Assembly: GCA_903929475.1 (NCBI GenBank)
Contig: CAIYUV010000051.1
Location: forward strand, 1-36,041
DNA from: an uncultured Spartobacteria bacterium
GTDB lineage: Bacteria; Verrucomicrobiota; Verrucomicrobiia; Chthoniobacterales; Chthoniobacteraceae
Length of the DNA stretch: 36,041 nt
Reading direction: 5' to 3'
In this document: positions 16,634-25,714 of the stretch, piece by piece
Numbering within the stretch: the stretch's first letter is position 1
Layout: every line of letters starts with the position of its first letter
Made by a program: the position numbers and the translations under genes
The notes under the pieces: generated by a model
Told to the model about the DNA's origin: nothing
The model's input: only the letters and a program-made list of their open reading frames with translations
Database searches by the model: none

Positions 16634-16673
16634 AATAGTCAGACTTAGTGGCACTTAGTCGGCCTTAGTTGGA
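16634..16673 (+). promoter_or_regulatory. four 10-bp-phased direct repeats, probable MraZ operator
   Basis: AATAGTC, CTTAGTG, CTTAGTC and CTTAGTT begin at 16634, 16644, 16654 and 16664, exactly 10 bases apart, with GG following the last three by one to two bases. MraZ proteins are known to bind short direct repeats with a 10-bp period upstream of their own gene (TGGGN repeats in E. coli; AAAGTG-type repeats in mycoplasmas). Location, number and phasing match that design, but the sequence differs from the E. coli motif. The repeats begin directly after a TTGACG, so bound MraZ would cover the core promoter. Confidence 0.65.
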
Positions 16674-16696
16674 ATTCACCATTCCGGCGCTAGGCC

Positions 16697-17146
16697 ATGA
16701 GCGAAAATACACCCACGAACCAGACGCCAGTTTTCATGCGCGACTACCGCAATGCGGTGGACGCGCAGTGGCGCGTGACCGTGCCCTCGGCTTGGCGTTT
16801 TGCTGAGCGTGCCGAACTCTACATCCGACTGAAGGACGACCACCTCGTCGTGCTGCCCCGCTCCGAGGTCGAACGTTTCATGGAATGGTCGAACAATCTT
16901 CGGGGTTCCGACCGGACCGCTGTGCGCCGCGAATGGGCCAGCACGACGGATCAAACCAAGATTGACTCCGCAGGCCGCCTCACTTTGCCAAAGGATTGGG
17001 CGGAAAAAGTGGGACTCAAGACGGGCGCAAAAGCCCTGCTCGTGGGCGCCATCGAGGGATTTGAAATCTGGGCCGAGGACGAATACGCCGCCGACACCGG
17101 CGGGCTTCTCGCACGCGGACGCAACCTTCTCGCTGATTACGACTGA
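16697..17146 (+). CDS. mraZ: transcriptional regulator MraZ
   Basis: A 149-residue protein with two SpoVT-AbrB-like halves. The first is D22-A-Q-W-R-V-T-V-P30, the second I-D90-S-A-G93-R-L-T-L-P98. The second matches the conserved D-x-x-G-R pattern; in the first a Trp replaces the usual Gly. MraZ forms oligomeric rings that bind repeats before the dcw operon and generally repress it. It is first in the cluster and overlaps the next ORF by TGATG. The four 10-bp repeats just upstream are its likely binding site. Confidence 0.93.
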   Translation: MSENTPTNQTPVFMRDYRNAVDAQWRVTVPSAWRFAERAELYIRLKDDHLVVLPRSEVERFMEWSNNLRGSDRTAVRREWASTTDQTKIDSAGRLTLPKDWAEKVGLKTGAKALLVGAIEGFEIWAEDEYAADTGGLLARGRNLLADYD

Positions 17147-17186
17147 TGATCGGACTCACCAACACACTCGGTGCCGTCATCGAACC

Positions 17187-17191
17187 GGAGG
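17187..17191 (+). promoter_or_regulatory. Shine-Dalgarno sequence deciding the rsmH start
   Basis: GGAGG lies eight bases before the ATG at 17200. The alternative ATG at 17146 overlaps the mraZ stop but has no such site. The family-typical R-G-Y-H-V-P-V-L begins shortly after 17200, which supports the downstream start. Confidence 0.7.
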
Positions 17192-17199
17192 ACTATATC

Positions 17200-18153
17200 A
17201 TGCCCGCAGAAATCAACACGCGCGGTTACCACGTGCCTGTGCTCATGCGCGAAGTGCTCGAATATTTAGCACCTGCGCCCGGCAAAGTGATTGTGGATGG
17301 AACGCTCGGCGGCGGCGGACACACCACGGCACTGCTCGACAACGGAGCAACAGTTTTCGCCTTCGACCAAGATCCGGAGGCATTTTCAAATTTCGCGAGC
17401 CTGCGGCTGGGCGGTTTCCTTGGGCGGTTCCGCCCGGTCCAGGCTAATTTTCAAAACGTGGAGGCTGAGTTGGAAAAACTCGGTGTGACACAGATAGACG
17501 GTGCGCTACTGGACCTCGGAGTCAGCAGCCACCAACTCGATACGCCGGAGCGCGGCTTTTCGCTGCAAGCCGACGGGCCGCTCGACATGAGAATGTCGCC
17601 AGCCGCGCCCGTGAGCGCCGCCGACATCGTGAACACCGCCACCGAGGAGGAACTCACGCGCATCTTCCGCGACTTTGGCGACGAGCCATCCGCCCGCCGC
17701 GTCGCCATGCGAATCACGAGGGATCGTGCGGAAAAAATGTTCACCCGCACGCTTCAGCTTGCGGACTGCATCGCTGGTGTGTTGCCAAAAAAGAGCCGCA
17801 TCCATCCCGCGACACGCTGCTTTCAGGCACTCCGAATCGCCGTGAACTGCGAACTCGAAGTCCTCTCCTCCGCGCTGGAATCCTTTTCCCGCCTGCTCGC
17901 GCCGGGAGGTCGTCTCGCAGTGATTTCATTCCACAGCGGGGAGGATCGCATCGTGAAAAATTTCTTCCGCACCCACGCAACAGAATGGCTCGACCGACCC
18001 GAATGGCCCGCGCCGCGCCGCAACCCGGATTACATTTTCCGCCTCATCACGCCTCACCCGGTCATTGCGACCGATGACGAGCAAAAAACCAACCCGCGAT
18101 CCCGCTCGGCCAAGCTCCGCGTCGCCGAGCGTCTTTCCAATGCCCGAAAATAG
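17200..18153 (+). CDS. rsmH: 16S rRNA (cytosine(1402)-N(4))-methyltransferase
   Basis: A 317-residue SAM-dependent enzyme (also called MraW) that N4-methylates C1402 in the ribosomal decoding centre. Visible motifs are H-V-P-V-L near the start, the SAM-binding V-D-G-T-L-G-G-G-G-H, F-D-Q-D-P for ribose contact, D-L-G-V-S-S-H-Q-L-D, R-G-F-S with the D-M-R-M loop, T-R-C-F-Q-A-L-R-I-A-V-N and S-F-H-S-G-E-D-R. Length and order are normal. It is the standard second gene of a dcw cluster. Starting at 17146 instead would add 18 residues unlike the family. Confidence 0.95.
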   Translation: MPAEINTRGYHVPVLMREVLEYLAPAPGKVIVDGTLGGGGHTTALLDNGATVFAFDQDPEAFSNFASLRLGGFLGRFRPVQANFQNVEAELEKLGVTQIDGALLDLGVSSHQLDTPERGFSLQADGPLDMRMSPAAPVSAADIVNTATEEELTRIFRDFGDEPSARRVAMRITRDRAEKMFTRTLQLADCIAGVLPKKSRIHPATRCFQALRIAVNCELEVLSSALESFSRLLAPGGRLAVISFHSGEDRIVKNFFRTHATEWLDRPEWPAPRRNPDYIFRLITPHPVIATDDEQKTNPRSRSAKLRVAERLSNARK

Positions 18154-18487
18154 CCGCCGTTATTCGCAAGCAGTCCCAGTCATCGCGATCCTCATCGCCG
18201 TGATTGTCGTCGTCAGCATTTCCGCGTTTTTCATCAAGACGCTGATGGTCAAGCATCAGGTCGTTGTTGGCGGCGATCGCATCAAGCGGCTGGAAACAGA
18301 ACTCGCCGAACTCAACAACAAGAACGAGGCGCTTCAGACGAAAAAAGATCAGCTCACGTCCGTCCCTGCCCTTCAAAAAGCTGTGAGCAAAGGCTTCGTC
18401 AACCTCGTGAAGATTGACGAGAAATTCGTGGTCAACGCCAGCCATCCACGCCGCGCCGTGGCCGTCGCAGAAAAGGAGGATCGTTGA
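18140..18487 (+). CDS. ftsL: FtsL-like divisome membrane protein
   Basis: A 115-residue protein by position and topology. A short cytoplasmic part is followed by one membrane helix (about 12-33) and an extracytoplasmic heptad-like segment (R-I-K-R-L-E-T-E-L-A-E-L-N-N-K-N-E-A-L, about 47-70) typical of the FtsL coiled coil. FtsL pairs with FtsB and FtsQ and activates FtsW-FtsI. FtsL sequences are poorly conserved, so the name rests on gene order between rsmH and ftsI. The start is uncertain: 18140 overlaps rsmH by 14 bases, while an ATG at 18074 would add 22 residues. No clear ribosome binding site marks either one. Confidence 0.7.
   Translation: MPENSRRYSQAVPVIAILIAVIVVVSISAFFIKTLMVKHQVVVGGDRIKRLETELAELNNKNEALQTKKDQLTSVPALQKAVSKGFVNLVKIDEKFVVNASHPRRAVAVAEKEDR
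18474..18479 (+). promoter_or_regulatory. Shine-Dalgarno sequence of ftsI
   Basis: AGGAGG ends nine bases before the ATG at 18489, inside the end of the ftsL-like gene. It decides for this start over an upstream in-frame start at 18414, which lies within ftsL. Confidence 0.7.
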
Positions 18488-18488
18488 G

Positions 18489-20318
18489 ATGAGCCTCACG
18501 TCGCGCGCATGCTTTGCCTGTTACGGCTTCGCAGCTGTGTTCACGGCACTCTCGGCGCGACTGGTTTATCTGGCAGTGGATAAACACGAGGCTTCGGCGA
18601 CCTCCGCGAAAAATAACTATCAGGGCAGCACCATCATCCCCGCACGGCGCGGCACGATTCAGGACAAGTATGGAACAATGCTCGCCCGCAACGAACCGCT
18701 CAAAAACGTAATTGCAGACGCATCGCTCCTAGTCTTCGACAAAAAGGACGGCAAAAAAACAGAGCACATCGATCTGCGGCCGAGAGTGGCGGCGATTCTC
18801 TCCGAACCGCTCCACATGAGCGAGGCGGAGATCGTAAAACGCATCACACCCGGGGATAAATATATCGTCCTCAAAAAGAAAATCACCGAGGAAAAGTTTG
18901 AGGGCATCAGCGAGGAAATCGAGGCGTTGCAAAAAAAGCAAAAGGTCAATCTCAAGGGCATCCGCTTCGAGCAGGATTTCGAGCGCATTTATCCGGCAGG
19001 CCAGCTCGCAAGCCACGTCGTCGGCTTCTACGGCTTCGAGGATAACGAAAAAAATCCCAAGCTCGGACGCTTCAAGGGCATCGAGGGCATCGAGCGTTCG
19101 ATGGACGACTGGCTCACCGGTCAGGACGGATCGCGTTCCTTTGAAAAAGACGGACGCGGTCGTGAAATCGTAAGTTCGCGCGGCGATGAACGCTCGCCGC
19201 GCAACGGTTCGCACGTGCGGCTCACGCTGGATTTGCACCTTCAGCAAATCGTCGAGACCGAACTTGCCGCTGCGTGCAAAAAACTAAGGCCGATCAAAGC
19301 CAGCGTGGTGATGATGGATCCAAAAACAGGAGCCATCCTCGCGCTCGCGAATTTCCCGACATTCGATCCGAACGAGCCCGGCAAAGCCAAGCCCGAGCAG
19401 CGATTCAACCACGTAGTCGCCGGCATCTACGAGCCAGGCTCCACATTCAAAACCGTCACCTGCGCAGGCGGCATCAATTACGGCTTGGTTGACCCCGACA
19501 CGACCATCTTCTGCGAAAACGGTTATTGGGCCGGATTCAAACTTCACGACCATCATCCCTACAGCGATCTCAGCGTCACGCAGATCATCGAGAAGTCGTC
19601 GAACATCGGTGCTGCGAAAATCGCGATCAAAATGGGCGAGGAACGATTCTACAATTGGATGCGCAATTTCGGATTCGGTCAGGCCACGGGCATCGCGCTG
19701 CCCGGCGAGGCGCGCGGCATCCTGCATCCGCGTCATCTTTGGTCGAACATCTCGATCAGCCGTGTTGCCATGGGACACGAAGTTGCTGCGACGCCGCTGC
19801 AAGTGGTGACTGCGACAAGCGCGATTGCCAACGGCGGCCACTTGATGATGCCGCAAATCCTCAAGGACATCCGCGACGACAGCGGCACCGTGCTTGCAGA
19901 ATATAAACCGCAGGAAGTCCGCCGCGTGATTACCGACGACACAGCAGGCAAAGTCCGCGAGGCGCTCATTCGCGTGACCGGAAAAAAGGGCACTGCTTCG
20001 CGCGCACACATCCCCGGCTTTCGCATCGCTGGAAAAACCGGAACCTCGCAGAAGATCGAGGACGGTCATTATTCAAAGGAAGATCACATCACTTCGTTCG
20101 TCGGCTACGTTCCCGCCGACGATCCAGCGTTTTGCATGGCGATTATTTTCGATCAGGCGCAGGTGTCGGATCACGAGGACGTCGGCGGATTTGTAGCCGC
20201 GCCAGTCTTCAAAGTCATCGCCGAGCAATCGCTCGCCTACCTCGGCATTCAACCCGATCCGATCCTCCTCCAGCAGGAAAAGGATGAGGCCAAAGCCCTC
20301 GCAAAAAACGGACGCTGA
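18489..20318 (+). CDS. ftsI: septal peptidoglycan transpeptidase FtsI (PBP3, class B)
   Basis: A 609-residue protein with a membrane helix near residues 6-26 followed by the R-R-G-T-I-Q-D class B motif and a dimerisation domain. The transpeptidase domain has active-site S318-T-F-K321, S370-S-N372 and K516-T-G518. There is no PASTA domain. FtsI crosslinks new septal peptidoglycan together with the glycosyltransferase FtsW, which is encoded further along the cluster. The start is fixed by a good Shine-Dalgarno and the membrane anchor. The stop overlaps the murE start as TGATG. Confidence 0.94.
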   Translation: MSLTSRACFACYGFAAVFTALSARLVYLAVDKHEASATSAKNNYQGSTIIPARRGTIQDKYGTMLARNEPLKNVIADASLLVFDKKDGKKTEHIDLRPRVAAILSEPLHMSEAEIVKRITPGDKYIVLKKKITEEKFEGISEEIEALQKKQKVNLKGIRFEQDFERIYPAGQLASHVVGFYGFEDNEKNPKLGRFKGIEGIERSMDDWLTGQDGSRSFEKDGRGREIVSSRGDERSPRNGSHVRLTLDLHLQQIVETELAAACKKLRPIKASVVMMDPKTGAILALANFPTFDPNEPGKAKPEQRFNHVVAGIYEPGSTFKTVTCAGGINYGLVDPDTTIFCENGYWAGFKLHDHHPYSDLSVTQIIEKSSNIGAAKIAIKMGEERFYNWMRNFGFGQATGIALPGEARGILHPRHLWSNISISRVAMGHEVAATPLQVVTATSAIANGGHLMMPQILKDIRDDSGTVLAEYKPQEVRRVITDDTAGKVREALIRVTGKKGTASRAHIPGFRIAGKTGTSQKIEDGHYSKEDHITSFVGYVPADDPAFCMAIIFDQAQVSDHEDVGGFVAAPVFKVIAEQSLAYLGIQPDPILLQQEKDEAKALAKNGR

Positions 20319-21868
20319 TGAACCTCTCGATCCTCTCAAAAGCAATCCAGCCGGTCGCAATCACCGGCGAACTGGATCGCGACATCACCGCGATCTGCTA
20401 CGATTCGCGCCGCGCGAACCAGGGCAGCCTGTTCGTCGCTCTGCCCGGTGAAAAAGCGGACGGAACCCAGTTTGTGGATTCCGCGATTGATCGCGGGGCG
20501 GTTGCAGTCGTGAGCGAAAAAACCGGCCTCGCCACACGCGCCACGCATTTGCAGGTGAAGAACGCACGGCACGCGCTCGCCGACGCTGCATCCGCCTTTT
20601 ACGGCAACCCGTCCCACGCGATGAAAATCGCGGGCGTGACCGGCACGAACGGAAAAACCACCACGGCATTTCTCATCAAGCACATCCTCGACACGCAGTT
20701 CCTCCGCTGCGGTCTCATCGGCACTGTGAACTACGTCATCGGCGACAGAAAACTGCCTGCGACGCGGACAACACCCGAGAGCGCCGATTTGCAGGAACTG
20801 TTGTGGATGATGCGCTCCGACGGCTGCAAGAGCTGCGCGATGGAAGTCAGCTCCCACGCGCTGATGCAGGATCGCGTGCGCGGCGTGGAGTTCGACGTGG
20901 CCGTGTTCACAAACCTCACGCAGGATCATCTGGATTTCCATCGCACGATGGACGCATACTTCGAGGCCAAGGCGCAGCTATTCGAGCAACTGCCCGCGCA
21001 GAAAAAAAGAGGGCGCGCCGTGATCAACACCGACGACCGTTTCGGTTCACGTCTCGCGGATCGCATCAGAAAGAACACCCAGGTTTTCACCTACGGCGTC
21101 GGCGCGCAGTCGCAGTTCCGCGCGAGCGACATTCGCATGGATTTCACGGGCACGAGCTACCAGCTCGATGCGGCCGGCAGGAGCTATCTCGTGAAGATGC
21201 CGTTCATCGGCGCGTTCAACGTGCTGAATTCGCTCGCCGCCATCGCCACCGCACACGCGCTCGGCCTGAACGTGCGCGATGCAGTGAATGCCATCAAGCA
21301 GGCACCGCCCGTCCCCGGACGCCTCCAGGCTGTTCCTGCAAAAAAGCCATTTCGTGTTTTCGTGGACTACGCGCACTCGGACGACGCACTCACCAACGTC
21401 ATGCGCACACTGCGCGAACTCGAGCCTGCGCGGCTCATCGTCATGTTTGGCTGTGGTGGAAATCGCGATGTCACCAAGCGTCCGAAGATGGCGGCGGCCG
21501 TGGATGCCATGGCCGATTACGCCATCGTGACGAGCGACAATCCCCGCAAGGAAGACCCGCTCGCAATCATCGAGGACATCAAGCCCGGCTTCCGCCGACT
21601 CATTCCCGAAATCATCGTGGATCGCAGGGAGGCCATCTTCAGGGCCATCGCCATGGCGCAGCCGCGCGACATCATACTGCTCGCGGGCAAGGGACATGAA
21701 AACTATCAGGAGTTTGCGGACTCAACGATCCCGTTCGACGACGCCGCCATCGCGGCAAGCGCCGTCAGCGGGCGCCCGGAAAACATCAACCGGCCCGTGC
21801 AGCTAGATGAGGAAAATTTTGATGGTGCACCGCGCGTCGTGCGCAGGAGGAGGGACCATAATCAATGA
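20318..21868 (+). CDS. murE: UDP-N-acetylmuramoyl-L-alanyl-D-glutamate--2,6-diaminopimelate ligase
   Basis: A 516-residue Mur ligase with three domains. The ATP-binding loop is G106-V-T-G-T-N-G-K113-T-T-T. T-N-L-T-Q-D-H-L-D-F-H and Y-A-H-S-D-D are typical of the central and C-terminal parts. D407-N-P-R410 is the signature that in characterised MurE enzymes selects meso-diaminopimelate rather than lysine, so the stem peptide is predicted to be DAP-type. The C-terminal tail (about 490-516) is Arg-rich and a little longer than usual. The gene overlaps ftsI (TGATG) and murF (ATGA), indicating coupled translation. Confidence 0.95.
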   Translation: MNLSILSKAIQPVAITGELDRDITAICYDSRRANQGSLFVALPGEKADGTQFVDSAIDRGAVAVVSEKTGLATRATHLQVKNARHALADAASAFYGNPSHAMKIAGVTGTNGKTTTAFLIKHILDTQFLRCGLIGTVNYVIGDRKLPATRTTPESADLQELLWMMRSDGCKSCAMEVSSHALMQDRVRGVEFDVAVFTNLTQDHLDFHRTMDAYFEAKAQLFEQLPAQKKRGRAVINTDDRFGSRLADRIRKNTQVFTYGVGAQSQFRASDIRMDFTGTSYQLDAAGRSYLVKMPFIGAFNVLNSLAAIATAHALGLNVRDAVNAIKQAPPVPGRLQAVPAKKPFRVFVDYAHSDDALTNVMRTLRELEPARLIVMFGCGGNRDVTKRPKMAAAVDAMADYAIVTSDNPRKEDPLAIIEDIKPGFRRLIPEIIVDRREAIFRAIAMAQPRDIILLAGKGHENYQEFADSTIPFDDAAIAASAVSGRPENINRPVQLDEENFDGAPRVVRRRRDHNQ

Positions 21869-23241
21869 ACGCCACGCTGCTTTCCCAAGTTGCGCAGTGG
21901 GCCGGGGGCCGGCTTCTCGCAGGCGGCGCGGATGCAAGGGTTACGAACATCTGCACCGATTCCCGCTCTCTCAAAGCGGGGGATCTTTTCGTCGCATTGC
22001 GTGGTGAAAATTTCGACGGGCACGCATTTGTCCCCGAGGCAGCGAAGCTCGGAGGCATCGGGGCCATCGTGGAAAAAGCTCCGCTCGGCCTGCCTGCGAA
22101 CTTCGGCATCATCGAAGTGCTCGACACACTCCGCGCGTTGCAAACGCTCGGCGCAAACTATCGCGCTGGCCTGTCGCTGAAAGTGGTCGGCGTGACCGGC
22201 AGCAACGGAAAAACTTCGACGAAAGACTTCGTGACTTCGGTGCTGGGCCGGAAGTTCCGCGTCGCAAAGACCGAGGGCAATTTGAACAACCACATCGGCG
22301 TCCCACTCACGCTGCTGCGGCTGGATTCCACGCACGAAGTTTCCGTGGTCGAAATGGGAATGAACCATCCCGGCGAAATCGCGCCGCTTGCCGCGATGGC
22401 GAAACCGGATACAGCAATCATCACGAACATCGGCAGCGCGCACATCGAGTTCATGCACACGCGCGAGGCCATCGCGCAGGAAAAAGGGATGCTCGCCGAG
22501 GCTGTCCACGCCGGCGGCACCGTTGTGCTGAATGCCGACGACGAATTTACACCCGGCATCGCAAAACGATGCAGCGCACGCGTCGTCACCGCCGGAATCA
22601 GCAGCGGCGACGTCCGCGCGACAGACCTCAAACCACTTTCATCCGGGATCCAGTTCCGTCTGCACGCCACTGGGCAGTGCGTGCAGGCGGAACTCCCGGT
22701 TCCCGGCGAGCACATGGTGCGGAATGCCCTGCTCGCGTGTGCCGCCGGAATTTCCTTCGGCCTCACGCTCGATGAGTGCGCAGCCGGCCTCCGCGCTCCG
22801 CAACTCAGCAAGGGCCGTCTCCAGCAAAAACAAATCGGCGGCATCACCTTCCTCGACGACAGCTACAACGCGAATCCCGACAGCGTCGTCGCCGGCCTCG
22901 CCACTCTCGCAAAAATGCCAGGCAAGGGCCGCCGCATCGCAGTGCTCGGACGCATGGGCGAACTCGGCACCGAATCCGAGCGCGGCCACCGTCGCGTGGG
23001 TGAAGCCGCCGGGCAGCACGCCGTTTCGTGCGTCATCGCCGTTGGCGACGAGGCGCGCTGGACCGCCGAGTCCGCACGCACGGGCGGCGTTCGCGAAGTG
23101 ATTCACGTCGCCGACGTGGACGAGGCCGTCGCCGCACTGCGCGGTGTGGCGCACGAAGGCGATATCGTTTTGGTAAAAGGCAGCCGCTCCGCAAAAATGG
23201 AGCGTGTCGTGCAGGCGATGGAGAAAGGGGGCGTGGCGTAA
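21865..23241 (+). CDS. murF: UDP-N-acetylmuramoyl-tripeptide--D-alanyl-D-alanine ligase
   Basis: A 458-residue ligase that adds the D-Ala-D-Ala dipeptide made by Ddl, encoded later in the cluster. The N-terminal part has C-T-D-S-R-S-L-K-A-G-D-L-F-V-A-L-R-G, the usual MurF/MurE-type UDP-binding segment. The ATP loop is G109-V-T-G-S-N-G-K116-T-S-T-K. E-M-G-M-N-H-P-G-E-I and N-I-G-S-A-H are MurF hallmarks, and D-D-S-Y-N-A-N-P-D-S marks the C-terminal domain. Length is normal. The start overlaps the murE stop as ATGA, and the stop overlaps mraY as TAATG. Confidence 0.95.
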   Translation: MNATLLSQVAQWAGGRLLAGGADARVTNICTDSRSLKAGDLFVALRGENFDGHAFVPEAAKLGGIGAIVEKAPLGLPANFGIIEVLDTLRALQTLGANYRAGLSLKVVGVTGSNGKTSTKDFVTSVLGRKFRVAKTEGNLNNHIGVPLTLLRLDSTHEVSVVEMGMNHPGEIAPLAAMAKPDTAIITNIGSAHIEFMHTREAIAQEKGMLAEAVHAGGTVVLNADDEFTPGIAKRCSARVVTAGISSGDVRATDLKPLSSGIQFRLHATGQCVQAELPVPGEHMVRNALLACAAGISFGLTLDECAAGLRAPQLSKGRLQQKQIGGITFLDDSYNANPDSVVAGLATLAKMPGKGRRIAVLGRMGELGTESERGHRRVGEAAGQHAVSCVIAVGDEARWTAESARTGGVREVIHVADVDEAVAALRGVAHEGDIVLVKGSRSAKMERVVQAMEKGGVA

Positions 23242-24377
23242 TGTTCTACTACCTCCAACGTCTCAGCGAAGGCGCGACGAACGATTTTTTCAAAGCGTTC
23301 AATGTATTCCAATACATCACCTTTCGCGCAGTGTTTGCCGCGCTCACGGCCTTCGTTCTCTCGCTGCTGCTCGGAAATTTCACGATCCGAAAACTCCTCT
23401 CGCTCAAACTCGGCCAGCCCATCCGCAGTGCCGACGAGGTGAACAAACTTTACGAACTGCACGGGAAAAAAGCAGGCACGCCGACGATGGGAGGCATCCT
23501 CCTGCTAGGTGCCACGGTTGTCTCCACGCTGCTATGGGCGAGGCCGGACAACACATTCGTATGGCTCGTTCTGGGAGCGATGATCGTCGCTGGCGGACTC
23601 GGATTTGCCGATGACTACTTCAAGGTTTCCAAGAGAAATTCCGCAGGTGTTCGCGAACGCACCAAGCTCCTCGTTCAACTCGCAATCGCCATCGGAGTGA
23701 CTTGGTTTTTCCTGGGCAATCCATCGCTCAATGTGCAGGCGGGCGCCCTGTTCGTGCCCTTTTATAAAAAGATGCTCGTCGCCAACATGGGGATGGTTCT
23801 CACGCTCCTGTTTTTTTCCGGGATCATCATGGGCACGTCGAACGCGGTGAATCTCACCGACGGTCTCGACGGTCTTGCCACCGGTTGCACGCTCACCGTC
23901 ACCTTTGCCTACGCGGCACTCGCCTACATCGCGGGCAATCACATCATGGCTGACTACCTTCAAGTGCCGTTCTATCCGCAGGCTGGCGAACTGACGGTGT
24001 TCTGCATGGCGCTGGCCGGTGCGTCGCTCGGGTTTCTGTGGTTCAACGCGCATCCGGCAAAAATGTTCATGGGCGACACCGGCTCGCTCGCCATCGGTGG
24101 CGCGATTGGAGTCGTGGCGATCTGCGTGAAACAGGAACTGCTGCTCCTCATCATCGGCTTCGTCTTCGTGGTCGAGGCGGCGTCGGTGCTCATCCAGCGG
24201 TTCTATTTCAAATACACGCGCAAAAAATTCGGCGAAGGGCGGCGCATTTTCAAAATGGCGCCGCTGCATCACCACTTTGAACTCAGCGGCTGGAAGGAAA
24301 CCGCCGTCGTCGTCCGCTTTTGGATCGTCAGTTTCATCTGCGCCCTGCTCGGGCTTGCCACGCTCAAACTCCGATGA
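23241..24377 (+). CDS. mraY: phospho-N-acetylmuramoyl-pentapeptide-transferase
   Basis: A 378-residue polytopic membrane enzyme with about ten hydrophobic segments that moves phospho-MurNAc-pentapeptide to undecaprenyl phosphate, giving lipid I. Catalytic motifs are D124-D125 in F-A-D-D-Y-F-K, N204-L-T-D-G-L-D-G and the cytoplasmic H-H-H-F-E near the C-terminus. P-T-M-G-G-I is also in place. The true start is the ATG overlapping the murF stop (TAATG); the reading frame is open further upstream, but that part lies within murF and is Arg-rich. Confidence 0.95.
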   Translation: MFYYLQRLSEGATNDFFKAFNVFQYITFRAVFAALTAFVLSLLLGNFTIRKLLSLKLGQPIRSADEVNKLYELHGKKAGTPTMGGILLLGATVVSTLLWARPDNTFVWLVLGAMIVAGGLGFADDYFKVSKRNSAGVRERTKLLVQLAIAIGVTWFFLGNPSLNVQAGALFVPFYKKMLVANMGMVLTLLFFSGIIMGTSNAVNLTDGLDGLATGCTLTVTFAYAALAYIAGNHIMADYLQVPFYPQAGELTVFCMALAGASLGFLWFNAHPAKMFMGDTGSLAIGGAIGVVAICVKQELLLLIIGFVFVVEAASVLIQRFYFKYTRKKFGEGRRIFKMAPLHHHFELSGWKETAVVVRFWIVSFICALLGLATLKLR

Positions 24378-25714
24378 ACATCGCGAACCTCCATATTGCA
24401 GTGCTCGGTGCGGGCGAGAGCGGCGAAAGCGCGGCGAAGTTGCTGCGTGAACTCGGCGCGCGCGTGACCGTGCTCGACAGCGGTGACCCCGAAAAACTTG
24501 CGGATAAAATCGCCGCTCTGTCCGCTCGTGACATCGCCTGCATCGCAGGCCCCGCGGCGGACACCGACGCGACTTTCTACGATTTTGGCATTCTCAGCCC
24601 CGGAATTGATCCGGTTGTTCCGCTGGTGAAAAACTTCCGCGCGAAGGGAATTGATCTCATTGGCGAACTGGAAATCGCCGACAAACTCTGCGGCAAACCC
24701 GTCGTGGGAATCACCGGCACGAATGGCAAGACTACGACGACGCAGTTGGTGGATGTGATGCTGCGCGGCGCGGGAGTGAAGACCGTCGCGTGCGGCAACA
24801 TCGGCCCTGCGTTCTCCGCGAAGGTGCTCGAAGGCCGCGCGCTCGACGTGATGACGGTGGAGATCAGCAGTTTTCAACTCGAAGAAATCAGCAGTTTCCG
24901 CCCCAAGGTCGCCGTGTGGCTGGGCTTCGCGCCTGACCACTTGGATCGCTATCCCGACATGGATGCCTACTACGCGGCGAAGGTGCGCATCTTTGAAAAC
25001 CAGATGGCGGACGACTGGGCGGTGGTGAATTTCCGCGACAAACTTCCGCCGTTGAAAGCGCAGAAGATCACGTTCAGCGCCTATGTGCGCGGCGGTGATT
25101 TCGATTTGCGTGACGGCGTCATCCATCACCACGGCGAGCCGGTGCTTGCGATGGCTGACACGCAGTTGCGCGGCTCGCACAATGCGGAAAATCTCATGGC
25201 CGCGCTTGGTGTCGGGCTGGCGCTGGGGCTGACGTTTGATGCATTGCGCCCGCCGCTCTGCGCATACAAGCCGCTGCCGCACCGCTGTGAATTCATCCGC
25301 ACGCTCGATGGCGTGGACTACGTGAACGATTCGAAGGCCACCAATCTCGACTCGCTCGAAAAAGCGCTCGCGGGGGAGACACGCCCGGTCGTCCTCATTG
25401 CGGGTGGAAAGGACAAGGGCTTCGAGTTCGACAGCGTCGCGGATCTCGTTGCTGAGAAATGCCGCTGTGCCGTGCTGCTTGGCGAAATGGCCGCGCGCAT
25501 CGAGCGCCTGTGGAGTCCGAAAGTTTCCTGCGTCAACGTCGGGCGATCGCTCGCAAAAGCCCTCCAGATCGCCCGCTCGCAGGCACGCAGCGGCGACATC
25601 GTCCTCTTTAGTCCCGGCACGTCGTCCTTCGACATGTTCCGCAACTACGCGGACCGGGGAAATCAATTCCGTCAGTTAGTCCAACAACTCCAACCAACAA
25701 AAAACCAGCCATGA
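24374..25714 (+). CDS. murD: UDP-N-acetylmuramoyl-L-alanine--D-glutamate ligase
   Basis: A 446-residue ligase that adds D-glutamate. An N-terminal Rossmann-like domain begins I-A-V-L-G-A-G-E-S-G. S-P-G-I-D marks the substrate region, the ATP loop is G112-I-T-G-T-N-G-K119-T-T-T-T, then G-N-I-G and the S-S-F-Q-L-E motif, P-D-H-L-D-R-Y, and N-D-S-K-A-T-N in the last domain, ending with the L-F-S-P-G-T-S-S-F-D-M-F signature. It starts within the mraY stop (ATGA), and its own stop overlaps the LysM gene (ATGA). Confidence 0.95.
   Translation: MNIANLHIAVLGAGESGESAAKLLRELGARVTVLDSGDPEKLADKIAALSARDIACIAGPAADTDATFYDFGILSPGIDPVVPLVKNFRAKGIDLIGELEIADKLCGKPVVGITGTNGKTTTTQLVDVMLRGAGVKTVACGNIGPAFSAKVLEGRALDVMTVEISSFQLEEISSFRPKVAVWLGFAPDHLDRYPDMDAYYAAKVRIFENQMADDWAVVNFRDKLPPLKAQKITFSAYVRGGDFDLRDGVIHHHGEPVLAMADTQLRGSHNAENLMAALGVGLALGLTFDALRPPLCAYKPLPHRCEFIRTLDGVDYVNDSKATNLDSLEKALAGETRPVVLIAGGKDKGFEFDSVADLVAEKCRCAVLLGEMAARIERLWSPKVSCVNVGRSLAKALQIARSQARSGDIVLFSPGTSSFDMFRNYADRGNQFRQLVQQLQPTKNQP

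Noticed and set aside
17146-17199. rsmH start at the ATG overlapping the mraZ stop.
   Set aside because: It lacks a Shine-Dalgarno and adds 18 residues not typical of RsmH, while GGAGG is ideally spaced before the ATG at 17200.
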